Source: Ignavibacteria bacterium (GTDB taxonomy: Bacteria > Bacteroidota > Ignavibacteria > Kapaibacteriales > Kapaibacteriaceae). Taken from it: a stretch of 64,000 nucleotides of DNA. The translations under genes were made by a program, and so were the position numbers. A model generated the notes under the pieces. That model had not been told where the DNA came from and did no database searches. It was given only the letters and a program-made list of their open reading frames with translations. This document shows positions 52,198-60,393 of this stretch, in pieces. Within the stretch, counting starts at the first letter, position 1; the number at the start of each line of letters is the position of its first letter. The stretch covers positions 434,001-498,000 of the forward strand of contig JADJIQ010000002.1 of NCBI GenBank assembly GCA_016707005.1. The letters are read 5' to 3'.

Positions 52198-53631
52198 ATG
52201 GCCGCACAAACTTCACTCGACGCGATCCTTTCCCTGTCGAAACGCAAGGGATTTGTCTACCAGTCCTCCGAGATCTATGGCGGCCTTAATGGCTGTTATG
52301 ATTTTGGCCCCCTCGGCGTAGAGCTCCTGCGCAACATCAAAGACTCTTGGTGGAAGGCCATGACCTTCCGCACGGACATCGTTGGGATCGATTCATCCAT
52401 CCTCATGCACCCTCGTGTTTGGGAGGCCTCCGGTCACGTTGGTCAGTTCAGTGACCCGATGATCGATAACAAGACATCGAAGTCTCGTCATCGTGCCGAC
52501 AACCTCATTGAAGAATTCGCAGCTCGACTCAGGTCCAAGGGGAAGACCGATCAAGCAACGATCATCGAGAATGCCCTCAACGCCGCTACGACGAACGAAG
52601 ACCTGCATGCCATCATCATTGGGAACAACATCCCTGATCCGATCTCCGGAACTACAGACTGGACCGAGGTACGGAACTTCAACTTGATGTTCGAGACGCA
52701 TGTTGGCCCCGTGGCTGATGCGTCGAGCACCGTATACCTACGTCCGGAAACGGCGCAAGGGATCTTTGTGAACTTCAAGAACGTGATGGACTCTGCTCGT
52801 ATGAAGCCGCCGTTCGGCATCGCCCAGATCGGCAAGAGCTTCCGCAACGAGATCAACACCAAGAACTTCCTTTTCCGCGTCCGCGAATTCGAACAGATGG
52901 AGATGCAGTTCTTCATCAAGCCAGGCACCGAGAACGAATGGTTCGAGTACTGGCGTCAGGCACGTTGGGATTGGTTCGTCAATTCCATCGGGATCAACCC
53001 CGAACACCTGCACCGCAAGCCCCATGAAAAACTAGCACACTACGCCGCTGCTGCCGAGGACATCGAATACCTCTTCCCATTCGGATGGGGCGAGGTAGAG
53101 GGTATTCACTCTCGCACGGACTTTGACCTACAGAGGCATCAGGAATTCTCCGGGAAGAAGCTCGAATACGTAGACACGGTCTCCAAGGATCGCTACACAC
53201 CGTTCGTGATCGAGACCGCTGTTGGAGCAACCCGCACCTTCCTGGCCGTATTGTGTGATGCGTATGCAGAGGAAGAGGTCCCAACAGCTGATGGCGGTTC
53301 AGAGACCCGCTCCGTGATGCGTTTGAAGCCGTCCTTGGCACCGATGACGGCGGCCGTCTTGCCTCTCGTAAACAAGGATGGAATGCCCGAGGCTGGTGAA
53401 GAGATCATGCGGAACTTACAGCGCTCTTTCCGTGTAGAGTTCGATACAAGCGGAGCGATCGGGCGTCGATATCGTAGACAGGATGAGGTAGGAACACCAT
53501 TCTGTATCACGGTAGATGGACAGACGATCACTGACTCCACAGTAACCCTGCGTGAGCGCGATTCGATGCAACAGGTCCGCGTCCATACAGACACACTCAC
53601 GGAAGAGATACGTCGTCGTCTCGAAGAATGA
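52198..53631 (+). CDS. glyS: Glycyl-tRNA synthetase, alpha2 type
   Basis: A 477-residue class II synthetase of the single-chain type (as in eukaryotes, archaea and many bacteria), not the alpha/beta tetramer. The start GFVYQSSEIYGGLNGCYDFGPLGVELLRNIKDSWW is diagnostic. Motif 2 is FRNEINTKNFLFRVREFEQMEMQFF, motif 3 is YTPFVIETAVGATRTFLAVL, and a C-terminal anticodon-binding domain follows from about 385. The ATG at 52198 gives the canonical N-terminus. The stop overlaps the S41 protease gene by ATGA. Confidence 0.96.
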   Translation: MAAQTSLDAILSLSKRKGFVYQSSEIYGGLNGCYDFGPLGVELLRNIKDSWWKAMTFRTDIVGIDSSILMHPRVWEASGHVGQFSDPMIDNKTSKSRHRADNLIEEFAARLRSKGKTDQATIIENALNAATTNEDLHAIIIGNNIPDPISGTTDWTEVRNFNLMFETHVGPVADASSTVYLRPETAQGIFVNFKNVMDSARMKPPFGIAQIGKSFRNEINTKNFLFRVREFEQMEMQFFIKPGTENEWFEYWRQARWDWFVNSIGINPEHLHRKPHEKLAHYAAAAEDIEYLFPFGWGEVEGIHSRTDFDLQRHQEFSGKKLEYVDTVSKDRYTPFVIETAVGATRTFLAVLCDAYAEEEVPTADGGSETRSVMRLKPSLAPMTAAVLPLVNKDGMPEAGEEIMRNLQRSFRVEFDTSGAIGRRYRRQDEVGTPFCITVDGQTITDSTVTLRERDSMQQVRVHTDTLTEEIRRRLEE

Positions 53632-55304
53632 AACGAATCCTCATCATCTCGGCATTTACCGCCTGTATCACCGGAGCATATGCTGCTCCCGGTCCGAACG
53701 ATGATGCTTCGTTCTACATCCGCCTGGCACGGTCATTAGAGTCATTCGGGGCCGTGTTCCGTGAGGTGAATACCGCCTATGTGGACGAAGTGGATCCGGA
53801 AGATCTGGTTGAGGTTGGTATTGATGCAATGCTTAGGCATCTCGACCCGTATTCTACGTACATGAAGTTCGATGAGACGGACGATCTGGACATGCTGTCA
53901 ACCGGTGCCTATGTTGGCTTCGGGATCTCCGTTGGACGCCGGGACAGCATGCTGACGATCATCGACATTCGTGAAGATGGTCCAGCTAGGAAGTCCGGCA
54001 TTCGCATCGGCGATCACTTGCTTTCTATCGACGCTGTCCGCACTGACACCATGTCACCACAGAGTCTCCGGCCTCATACGCGTGGTACTGCCGGTTCTTC
54101 CGCTAAACTCCGTGTGGTCCGTGACGGACGTAAGGACACGATCGAAGTAGTGGTTACACGTGCGGAACTTCCGGTGGAGACCGTTGGACATGCAGAACTC
54201 CTGCCCGGCGGAATCGGATATGTACGACTTGCCCGTTTTGCACGTGGTACGGGGCTTGCCGTTCGCCGTGCCCTGAGCGACCTGCAGGATCAAACAGATC
54301 TCAAGGGGTTCATTCTTGATCTCCGAGATAATCCGGGCGGACTCCTCGATGCTGCCGTGGATGTGGTAGAGCTCTTTGTTCCGATCAACAGTGTGATCGT
54401 CACAACCCGTGGCCGGGACGGCGACGAGACTCGATCTTACACCTCAAATGAAGAACCAATCGAGCCATCTCTGCCGCTTGCAGTACTCATCAACGAGCGC
54501 AGTGCCAGTGCAAGTGAGATCGTAGCCGGAGCTATCCAAGATCTCGATCGCGGCATCATCGTCGGCAAACGTTCTTTTGGCAAGGGGCTGGTTCAGACGA
54601 TGGTTCCACTGCCAAATGAAGCCACTCTCAAACTCACCACATCGCGATACTACACTCCGTCTGGCCGAAGCATTCAACGAATCGACTACCGAACACGCCG
54701 CGCGCCGGTGGGCGAACCGAACAATGCCATAGCCGGTGCTGATTCCATCGCCCATGTCTTCAAAACCGTGAACGGAAGGTCTGTTGCCGAACTCCACGGC
54801 ATTGATCCCGATACGTCGGTGGTAGATTCAGTCTTGCCGACCCCAATCGCCCATCTCGACTCAGAATATGTTTTTGGTCGTTTCGCAACGGTGTACACGG
54901 CAACCCTCGATTCCCTGCCTCGCTCATTCTCCGTTGAAAAGGGGCTCATCGATCGCTTCGTTGCCTATGTTGACTCACTTCCATCAGCGAAACGCTCTCC
55001 CTTCCTTGCCGAGCTTGCCAGTGCCCGCACCAGGGCAATGGCCAATGGCTGGTCGGCCGCCTCGCTCAAGAGCTTGGAACAGGCAGAAAAGGTCCTCGAC
55101 CGTGAGATCGGAAGAACGATCCGTCAGAACCAACCCCTCGTTGGAGAACGACTTGAGCAGGAGATCCGCACGCGATTCGGAACCGACAAGATCCGCGAAT
55201 CGCGCGCCCTGCGCTATGATCCGTTGGTGCGCGCAGCCACGAACATCCTGTCTTCGCCGCAATATCGGCTGATATTGGCCGCACAAGTCCCGACAGATCA
55301 GTAA
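53628..55304 (+). CDS. S41-family C-terminal processing protease
   Basis: A 558-residue exported protease with a signal peptide (ITGAYA-A). The PDZ domain covers about 80-180: GFGISVGRRDSMLTIIDIREDGPARKSGIRIGDHLLSID. The S41 catalytic core has GFILDLRDNPGGLLDAAVDVVELF, the Ser nucleophile in RSASASEIVAGAI and the Lys in VGKRSFGKGLVQT. A C-terminal helical region of about 190 residues follows. It cleaves envelope proteins from their C-termini. It is coupled to glyS by ATGA. Its stop codon TAA forms part of the rpoD promoter box. Confidence 0.9.
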   Translation: MKRILIISAFTACITGAYAAPGPNDDASFYIRLARSLESFGAVFREVNTAYVDEVDPEDLVEVGIDAMLRHLDPYSTYMKFDETDDLDMLSTGAYVGFGISVGRRDSMLTIIDIREDGPARKSGIRIGDHLLSIDAVRTDTMSPQSLRPHTRGTAGSSAKLRVVRDGRKDTIEVVVTRAELPVETVGHAELLPGGIGYVRLARFARGTGLAVRRALSDLQDQTDLKGFILDLRDNPGGLLDAAVDVVELFVPINSVIVTTRGRDGDETRSYTSNEEPIEPSLPLAVLINERSASASEIVAGAIQDLDRGIIVGKRSFGKGLVQTMVPLPNEATLKLTTSRYYTPSGRSIQRIDYRTRRAPVGEPNNAIAGADSIAHVFKTVNGRSVAELHGIDPDTSVVDSVLPTPIAHLDSEYVFGRFATVYTATLDSLPRSFSVEKGLIDRFVAYVDSLPSAKRSPFLAELASARTRAMANGWSAASLKSLEQAEKVLDREIGRTIRQNQPLVGERLEQEIRTRFGTDKIRESRALRYDPLVRAATNILSSPQYRLILAAQVPTDQ

Positions 55305-55309
55305 CTTTG
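55302..55309 (+). promoter_or_regulatory. TAnnTTTG promoter box of rpoD
   Basis: TAACTTTG; its first three bases are the stop codon of the S41 protease gene. It predicts a leader of about 85 nt before the rpoD ATG. Confidence 0.5.
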
Positions 55310-55400
55310 CACCCCGCATCGTGATCCGTCACGTTTGCACGAAGGGAAGACGTCACACGTCTCCCCTTTGCTTCCTATTTCGTTATTCAGAGGTCTGCCC

Positions 55401-56264
55401 ATGAGGATCACCAAACAGTACACCAATCGCGAGAGCCAGTCGCTCGATAAATACCTTCAGGAGATCGGCCGCGTAGACCTTCTGACCGGTACTGACGAGA
55501 TCGATCTTGCGCAGGCGATCAGACGTGGCGGCTTCGAAGGCTCCATGGCTCTTGAGCGCCTTGTGAAGGCAAACCTTCGCTTTGTGGTGTCGGTGGCCAA
55601 GCAGTACCAGAATCAAGGCCTTTCCCTCGGCGATCTCATCAACGAAGGCAACCTCGGTCTGATCAAGGCGGCAAAGCGCTTCGATGAAACGCGCGGCTTC
55701 AAGTTCATTTCCTATGCTGTGTGGTGGATCCGTCAATCGATCCTTCAAGCACTCGCTGAACAGTCGCGTATTGTTCGTCTCCCACTCAATCGTGTTGGCG
55801 CGCTGAACAAGATCGGCAAGAAGTTCTCCGAACTCGAGCAACAGTACGAGCGTGAACCGACCGCCGCTGAACTCGCAGAACAACTTGAAATGTCGATCGC
55901 AGAGATCTCGGAAACGATCAAGATCTCCGGACGTCACCTCTCGGTGGACGCACCATTCGTACAAGGCGAAGACAATCGCCTTCTCGATATTCTTCCGAAC
56001 GATCAACAGCCACCGCCCGACAGCGAACTCATGCGCGAATCTCTTCGCGTAGAAGTCCAGCAAGTTCTCAATACGCTCAGTGACCGCGAAGCTGAAGTGA
56101 TCCGCCTGTACTTTGGTCTTGATGATCAACAAGCGCTCACGCTTGAAGAGATCGGCGAGAAGTTCAACCTCACACGTGAACGCGTCCGTCAGATCAAGGA
56201 GAAGGCTATCCGTCGCCTTCGCCATGCAAGCCGTTCAAAGGCGCTTAGAACCTATTTGGGTTAG
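55401..56264 (+). CDS. rpoD: Primary RNA polymerase sigma factor, Bacteroidota type
   Basis: A 287-residue sigma-70 factor without region 1.1 and without the non-conserved insert, the form found in Bacteroidota. Region 1.2 starts ESQSLDKYLQEIGRVDLLT. Region 2 carries ANLRFVVSVAKQYQNQGLSLGDLINEGNLGLIKAAKRFDETRGFKFISYAVWWIRQSI. Region 3 and region 4.2 (TLEEIGEKFNLTRERVRQIKEKAIRRLRH) follow. The ATG at 55401 matches homologues. This sigma factor recognises TAnnTTTG, the box seen throughout the window. It is followed by a tandem-repeat spacer and rimM. Confidence 0.95.
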   Translation: MRITKQYTNRESQSLDKYLQEIGRVDLLTGTDEIDLAQAIRRGGFEGSMALERLVKANLRFVVSVAKQYQNQGLSLGDLINEGNLGLIKAAKRFDETRGFKFISYAVWWIRQSILQALAEQSRIVRLPLNRVGALNKIGKKFSELEQQYEREPTAAELAEQLEMSIAEISETIKISGRHLSVDAPFVQGEDNRLLDILPNDQQPPPDSELMRESLRVEVQQVLNTLSDREAEVIRLYFGLDDQQALTLEEIGEKFNLTRERVRQIKEKAIRRLRHASRSKALRTYLG

Positions 56265-56406
56265 TGTTACTAGTTACTAGTTACTAAGTACAAGTTACAG
56301 GTCACTAGTAACGATGATTGGCAACTCGTAAATAGTAAAGAGTAACTAGTAACTCGTAACTCGTAACTCGTAACTAGTAACTCGTAACTAGTAACTAGTA
56401 ACTGGC
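56264..56406. repeat. GTAACTAG/GTAACTCG tandem repeat array upstream of rimM
   Basis: About 15 units of period 7-8 bp: GTTACTA copies first, then AGTAACT and CGTAACT alternating. They fill the whole spacer between rpoD and rimM except for about 45 bp of degenerate copies. It is the same family as the arrays at 17469, 17597, 19293 and, more distantly, 8533. No gene or clear terminator is inside. Confidence 0.92.
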
Positions 56407-56414
56407 ATCTAAAC

Positions 56415-56960
56415 ATGGCTTTCACCGAATACATCGGCGTCATTGCTCGTACCCATGGTCTCGATGGAACAATGTTCCTTATGGACACCGTGGGTATTCC
56501 TCAGGGGCTCCGCCCTGGTGCAACGATCGGGATCGGGTATTCGCGCGACTTTGTCAAGACGTATACCATTGATGCATTCGATGCTACGCCGATGCGTACT
56601 ACCCTGCGCGTTCGAGAGATCTCCGGTGCAGATGAGGCACAGACGCTTGTAGAGCAAGCTGTGTATTGCCGACCTGAAGACGTAGGGCTCAATGACGATG
56701 ACCGTTTCCGCATCGGAGATATCGAAGGGTGCAGCGTCATCACAAAGGATGGCCAGCTCGTAGGAACCGTAACTGATGTTTGGCTGATGCCTGCCAACGA
56801 CGTATGGGTTGTCACGCTGCCGGACGGTCGAACAGTTCCGTTCCCGGTGATCGACGATGTGATCCTCAATGTCGACACCGCCGCTCGGCGGATCGTTGTC
56901 GAACTCCTCCCCGGCCTTCTCGACCTTGGCTCGCCATCGGCCGAGGACCGAGATGAGTGA
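56415..56960 (+). CDS. rimM: Ribosome maturation factor RimM
   Basis: A 181-residue protein that helps 30S maturation by binding S19. The N-terminal RimM barrel starts YIGVIARTHGLDGTMFL and the PRC-barrel half has IEGCSVITKDGQLVGTVTDVWLMPANDVWVV, then TVPFPVIDDVILNVDTAARRIVVELLPGLLDL. Its stop overlaps the trmD start. The usual neighbours rpsP and rplS are missing from this operon. The tandem array 9 bp upstream occupies the place of a promoter or Shine-Dalgarno. Confidence 0.93.
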   Translation: MAFTEYIGVIARTHGLDGTMFLMDTVGIPQGLRPGATIGIGYSRDFVKTYTIDAFDATPMRTTLRVREISGADEAQTLVEQAVYCRPEDVGLNDDDRFRIGDIEGCSVITKDGQLVGTVTDVWLMPANDVWVVTLPDGRTVPFPVIDDVILNVDTAARRIVVELLPGLLDLGSPSAEDRDE

Positions 56961-57654
56961 TCTAAAGATCCGCATTGATATCGTCTGCGTGGTACCGCAG
57001 ATCCTTGAGTCGTTCGTGTCTACGTCGATCATCGGAAGAGGTCAAGAAAAGGGGCTCGTGGAGATCCACCTTCACAACCTCCACGACCACGCAACGGATC
57101 GCTACAAACACATCGATGACTCGCCCTACGGCGGTGGCGCCGGGATGGTGATCCAGTGCGAACCGGTGTTCGCCTGTATCGAAGGTCTGCTCGCTCAAAG
57201 ACACTATGACGATGTGATCTATCTCTGTCCGGACGGCAAACTTCTAACCCAAGAAGTCTGCAACGAACTCTCATTGAAGAGATCGCTGATCCTGCTCTGT
57301 GGACATTACAAGGGCATTGACCAACGTATCCGCGACGTACTGGTCACGCGTGAGATCTCTGTTGGCGACTACGTACTCACCGGAGGCGAGATCGCTGCGG
57401 CTGTACTCACAGATGCCATCGTCCGGCTCGTACCGGGCGTAGTAGGCGATGCTGAGAGCGTACTCGACGACTCGTTTATGCATGGACTTCTCGACGCACC
57501 GCTCTACACGAAACCCGCTGAATTCCGCGGACTGCCCGTACCGGAAGTTCTCACGAGCGGAAATCACAAGCTGATAAGAGAATGGCGCGAAGCACAGTCG
57601 CTTGCAAAGACGAAGGAACGCAGACCCGATCTTCTGGAAGGAAGAGGAGAATGA
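56953..57654 (+). CDS. trmD: tRNA (guanine37-N1)-methyltransferase
   Basis: A 233-residue SPOUT-class enzyme that methylates G37 of tRNAs to prevent frameshifting. The N-terminus IDIVCVVPQILESF, the substrate loop DDSPYGGGAGMVI, and the trefoil-knot SAM site LILLCGHYKGIDQRI with YVLTGGEIAAAVLTDAIVRLVPGVVG are all intact. The C-terminal PVPEVLTSGNHKLIREWR is canonical. The start ATG at 56953 overlaps the rimM stop by 8 bp; its own stop overlaps the hydrolase gene by ATGA. Confidence 0.95.
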   Translation: MSDLKIRIDIVCVVPQILESFVSTSIIGRGQEKGLVEIHLHNLHDHATDRYKHIDDSPYGGGAGMVIQCEPVFACIEGLLAQRHYDDVIYLCPDGKLLTQEVCNELSLKRSLILLCGHYKGIDQRIRDVLVTREISVGDYVLTGGEIAAAVLTDAIVRLVPGVVGDAESVLDDSFMHGLLDAPLYTKPAEFRGLPVPEVLTSGNHKLIREWREAQSLAKTKERRPDLLEGRGE

Positions 57655-58508
57655 CGTTCTTCCCTGAAATGAACAGTGTTGTACCTAACCGCGCCGGGAA
57701 GCCCCTTCACATCACAACCACACTCCCCAACGAAGCGGCTCCAGCCCCGTTGGTATTGATTCTGCATGGATTCAAGGGATTTCGCAACTACAGCTTTTTG
57801 CCATGGATAGCCCAGCATGCGGCTATGCACGGAATGATCGCCATCAGATTCTGTTTCTCGGGCAATGGCATGAACGGTACATCGTGGATGGTGCAGGACC
57901 TTGATGCGTTCGCTGCCAACACGATCTCTCAGGAAATTGATGACGTGCATGACATGATCGGCCTGATAAAGAACGACCCGTCGTTTGCCACCGTGCGCGA
58001 GCAGTGGAATGGGCAGATCTTCATCGTTGGGCATTCACGCGGTGGCGGTATTGCGCAGGTTGTATCACGCGAATTGGTCGAGGGTGGTACCGCCCCCTTC
58101 GTTAAGACCGCAGTCTATAACTCCGTTGGGACATGGACGCGCTGGACTAACCGACAGCGCGCAGAGTGGGCCAAGGCAGGAGCATTCTCTTTCACGAATG
58201 AACGAACGAAGCAGATCGTGCAGATGAATGTGTCGTACGTTGAAGACATTGAGTCGAATGCAGAACGCCTATCGCTCGATTCTGCAGCAGCGGCACTTGG
58301 TGATCGTCTGGCGTTCTTCCACGCAGAGAATGATCTCACCGTCCCACTCTCCGAGATCGTGGCACTCCGGTCGCGCACGAACACGGCCGCCTCCCTGCAC
58401 ATCATTCCAAACACCACCCATACATTTGGCATGACCCATCCCGTCGATCGCATCACGCACGGATTCGTCGCAGTCCTCAAGGAAAGTTTTTCGTGGCTAC
58501 TCCAATGA
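57651..58508 (+). CDS. Alpha/beta hydrolase family protein
   Basis: A 285-residue serine hydrolase with no signal peptide. The oxyanion strand is VLILHGFKGFRNY, the nucleophile elbow IVGHSRGGGIAQVV, the Asp probably in AENDLT and the His in PNTTHTFGMTHP. It resembles dienelactone-hydrolase or BAAT-type esterases. The substrate is unknown. It is coupled to trmD by ATGA and overlaps the next lipoprotein gene by 4 bp, so it forms part of the rimM-trmD unit. Confidence 0.85.
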   Translation: MTFFPEMNSVVPNRAGKPLHITTTLPNEAAPAPLVLILHGFKGFRNYSFLPWIAQHAAMHGMIAIRFCFSGNGMNGTSWMVQDLDAFAANTISQEIDDVHDMIGLIKNDPSFATVREQWNGQIFIVGHSRGGGIAQVVSRELVEGGTAPFVKTAVYNSVGTWTRWTNRQRAEWAKAGAFSFTNERTKQIVQMNVSYVEDIESNAERLSLDSAAAALGDRLAFFHAENDLTVPLSEIVALRSRTNTAASLHIIPNTTHTFGMTHPVDRITHGFVAVLKESFSWLLQ

Positions 58509-58939
58509 CCAGATCGATCGTTGTTTCAGCGGGACTCTTGCTCTCCCTTTCCATAGGGGGCTGTGAGCTCTTTGTTATCGGAGGGGGCTCTCGTAAACCC
58601 GTGCCGATCGAACGCAGTCAACGCTCAGCTCCTGGCGTGGTTCACCTATTCAAGGCAGAACTCGACAGCGGCAACACCACGGCGGCCACAGAACTCATGC
58701 TCAATCCGATGGGACGTCCACTCCTGGCCGTGGAGAAGTTTGAGTTGGCGGACGATCTGCAACGGTGGAAGGCGATCATGGCGCAGAAGCCGATCTCCGA
58801 AACTGTTGTGGACACACTCACTGACAGCACGCATAATGTCCGCGTAACGCTGGACTATGTACGAACGATGCAGTTCTCTACCCTCCGCAAGCAGAACTTG
58901 TGGTGGGTAACCAAGATCCAAGATGCGCCGAAGCGCTGA
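58505..58939 (+). CDS. Hypothetical lipoprotein
   Basis: A 144-residue protein with a lipoprotein signal peptide (AGLLLSLSIGGC, Cys about 20) followed by a Gly/Ser linker. The remainder is a small alpha-beta domain (VVHLFKAELDSGNTTAATELML to LRKQNLWWVTKIQ) of the kind seen in NTF2/DUF4878-like lipoproteins, but I cannot confirm the family. It is the last gene of the rimM-trmD unit and ends 2 bp before the convergent T9SS gene. Confidence 0.7.
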   Translation: MTRSIVVSAGLLLSLSIGGCELFVIGGGSRKPVPIERSQRSAPGVVHLFKAELDSGNTTAATELMLNPMGRPLLAVEKFELADDLQRWKAIMAQKPISETVVDTLTDSTHNVRVTLDYVRTMQFSTLRKQNLWWVTKIQDAPKR

Positions 58940-58941
58940 GC

Positions 58942-60294
58942 TTAACGGGCGATAACTACCGTCTGCATCGTCACGTTGCCATTGGCAACAGCACGAAGCG
59001 TGTAGACACCCTGCGGAATGCCTTGTGTGACGAGCGAGATGCGTTGCGAAGCGCCTGGCGTGACGAAGGCGGTATGCCCATCGATCACGCGCTCACCGGC
59101 TACATTGAGAAGGTCCACCACCACATTGGATGGCACGTCAGTCTCAACCGTAACACTGACGCGATCACTTGCAGGATTCGGCATGATGCCGGTGCGAACT
59201 GCGAATGGCATAGTCTCTTCCACCGAACTCGCAGGGTCCAGGTGGCGGTGAACAGGGTCACCCGTTGGGGCAATGAAGACGTGATTGTCCTTGGTTACGA
59301 CAACACCTGAGCAAGCGCCATCACCAGCAAGCCCGTCCTTCACGACTGTGAAGACCTCGCCGTAGTTCGTTCCTTTGAATGGTCCGGAATTCTTCTCCGT
59401 TGTCACCCACATATCACCATTGGCGCCAAACGAGATCGCAGAGATTCGGTTATTCGTTACATCGCGGTTATCCCAACCGTTGAGCAGGTAGGCCCACTGT
59501 TCGCCATCATTGATCGATTTAATGACCACAGCATTGGTGGTCTTAGCTGAGCCAGGGAGGGCGTTACGTCCAACATAGATATGACCGTTTTTGTCATAGG
59601 CAAATGTGGCGTAGAGGTCGTCGCTCTCATTTGAATTGCCGTCTCCGTTATCGATCCGTCTCCATGACGTGCCATTGTCCGTTGTGCGGAAAAGCCCCTT
59701 GTTATAAGCAACAGAAATGAACTTCTTATCGGAGTTTGGAGAGAGGAATACTTCGAACAACGAGGATGTTGCACTAGGTATCCCGTTTGCCTGTGCAAGA
59801 GGTAAAGAGACGAACGTTGCACCGCCGTCACTGGAGAACTGCGCCTTGAGGTTTGATGCACCCGCATCATATCCCACAAAGATCTGAGTAGGTCCGCCAG
59901 CTGGTGACTTCGTACTGATACTGATCCTGGAATTAGGCGCGATCGTCAGACCGATGTCAACCTTCGTCCACGATTCGCCGTCATTCGTTGAGCGGAGCAC
60001 ACCAAGACCATTGACGGCTGCATAGAGGACGTCATTCGCAGCCACACTCAATTGGTTGATCGGATACCAATTAGCACCACCATCATCAATGCCATTGTCA
60101 AACGGGACCCATGAATTGCCTCGGTCCGTGGTCCGATAGATCTTGCTGAACGGTGTGCCAACGATCACGTGACCTTTTGAGTTCGTGACCATGCAGGTGG
60201 ATGCCGACGGAGGACCGTCAGTGTTTTGCCAGAATTGTGCGGAAGCCGTTGTGGTGACAACGATAGTGACGATTGTGAGGAACAAGACGCGCAT
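58942..60294 (-). CDS. Secreted BNR/sialidase-like beta-propeller protein with T9SS tail
   Basis: A 450-residue exported protein with a signal peptide (TTTASA-Q). It has repeated Asp-box-like turns of beta-propellers: YRTTDRGNSWVPFD, LRSTNDGESWTKVD, FSSDGGATFVSL, FRTTDNGTSWRRID and KSINDGEQWAYL. This is the photosystem-stability/BNR type. The last 80 residues form the T9SS sorting domain (MPNPASDRVSVTVETD to GVYTLRAVANGNVTMQTVVIAR). No catalytic sialidase residues are evident. The ATG at 60294 starts the signal; upstream residues in frame are not signal-like. Confidence 0.85.
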   Translation of the reverse strand: MRVLFLTIVTIVVTTTASAQFWQNTDGPPSASTCMVTNSKGHVIVGTPFSKIYRTTDRGNSWVPFDNGIDDGGANWYPINQLSVAANDVLYAAVNGLGVLRSTNDGESWTKVDIGLTIAPNSRISISTKSPAGGPTQIFVGYDAGASNLKAQFSSDGGATFVSLPLAQANGIPSATSSLFEVFLSPNSDKKFISVAYNKGLFRTTDNGTSWRRIDNGDGNSNESDDLYATFAYDKNGHIYVGRNALPGSAKTTNAVVIKSINDGEQWAYLLNGWDNRDVTNNRISAISFGANGDMWVTTEKNSGPFKGTNYGEVFTVVKDGLAGDGACSGVVVTKDNHVFIAPTGDPVHRHLDPASSVEETMPFAVRTGIMPNPASDRVSVTVETDVPSNVVVDLLNVAGERVIDGHTAFVTPGASQRISLVTQGIPQGVYTLRAVANGNVTMQTVVIAR

Positions 60295-60340
60295 GCAACA
60301 GCTCCGGTGGTGATTCAGACGCCACAATGGTTTGCGGCTC

Positions 60341-60348
60341 TATCTTTG
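60341..60348 (+). promoter_or_regulatory. TAnnTTTG promoter box of mpl
   Basis: TATCTTTG, 45 bp before the mpl ATG, identical to the glyS box. Confidence 0.55.
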
Positions 60349-60393
60349 TGCTAATCAAGCAAGATACCATTTTTTACCTATGAGCGGAATGCG

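Noticed and set aside
55383..56225. Minus-strand ORF of 280 codons opposite rpoD
   Set aside because: It is the exact antisense of a highly conserved sigma factor and shows no domain of its own.
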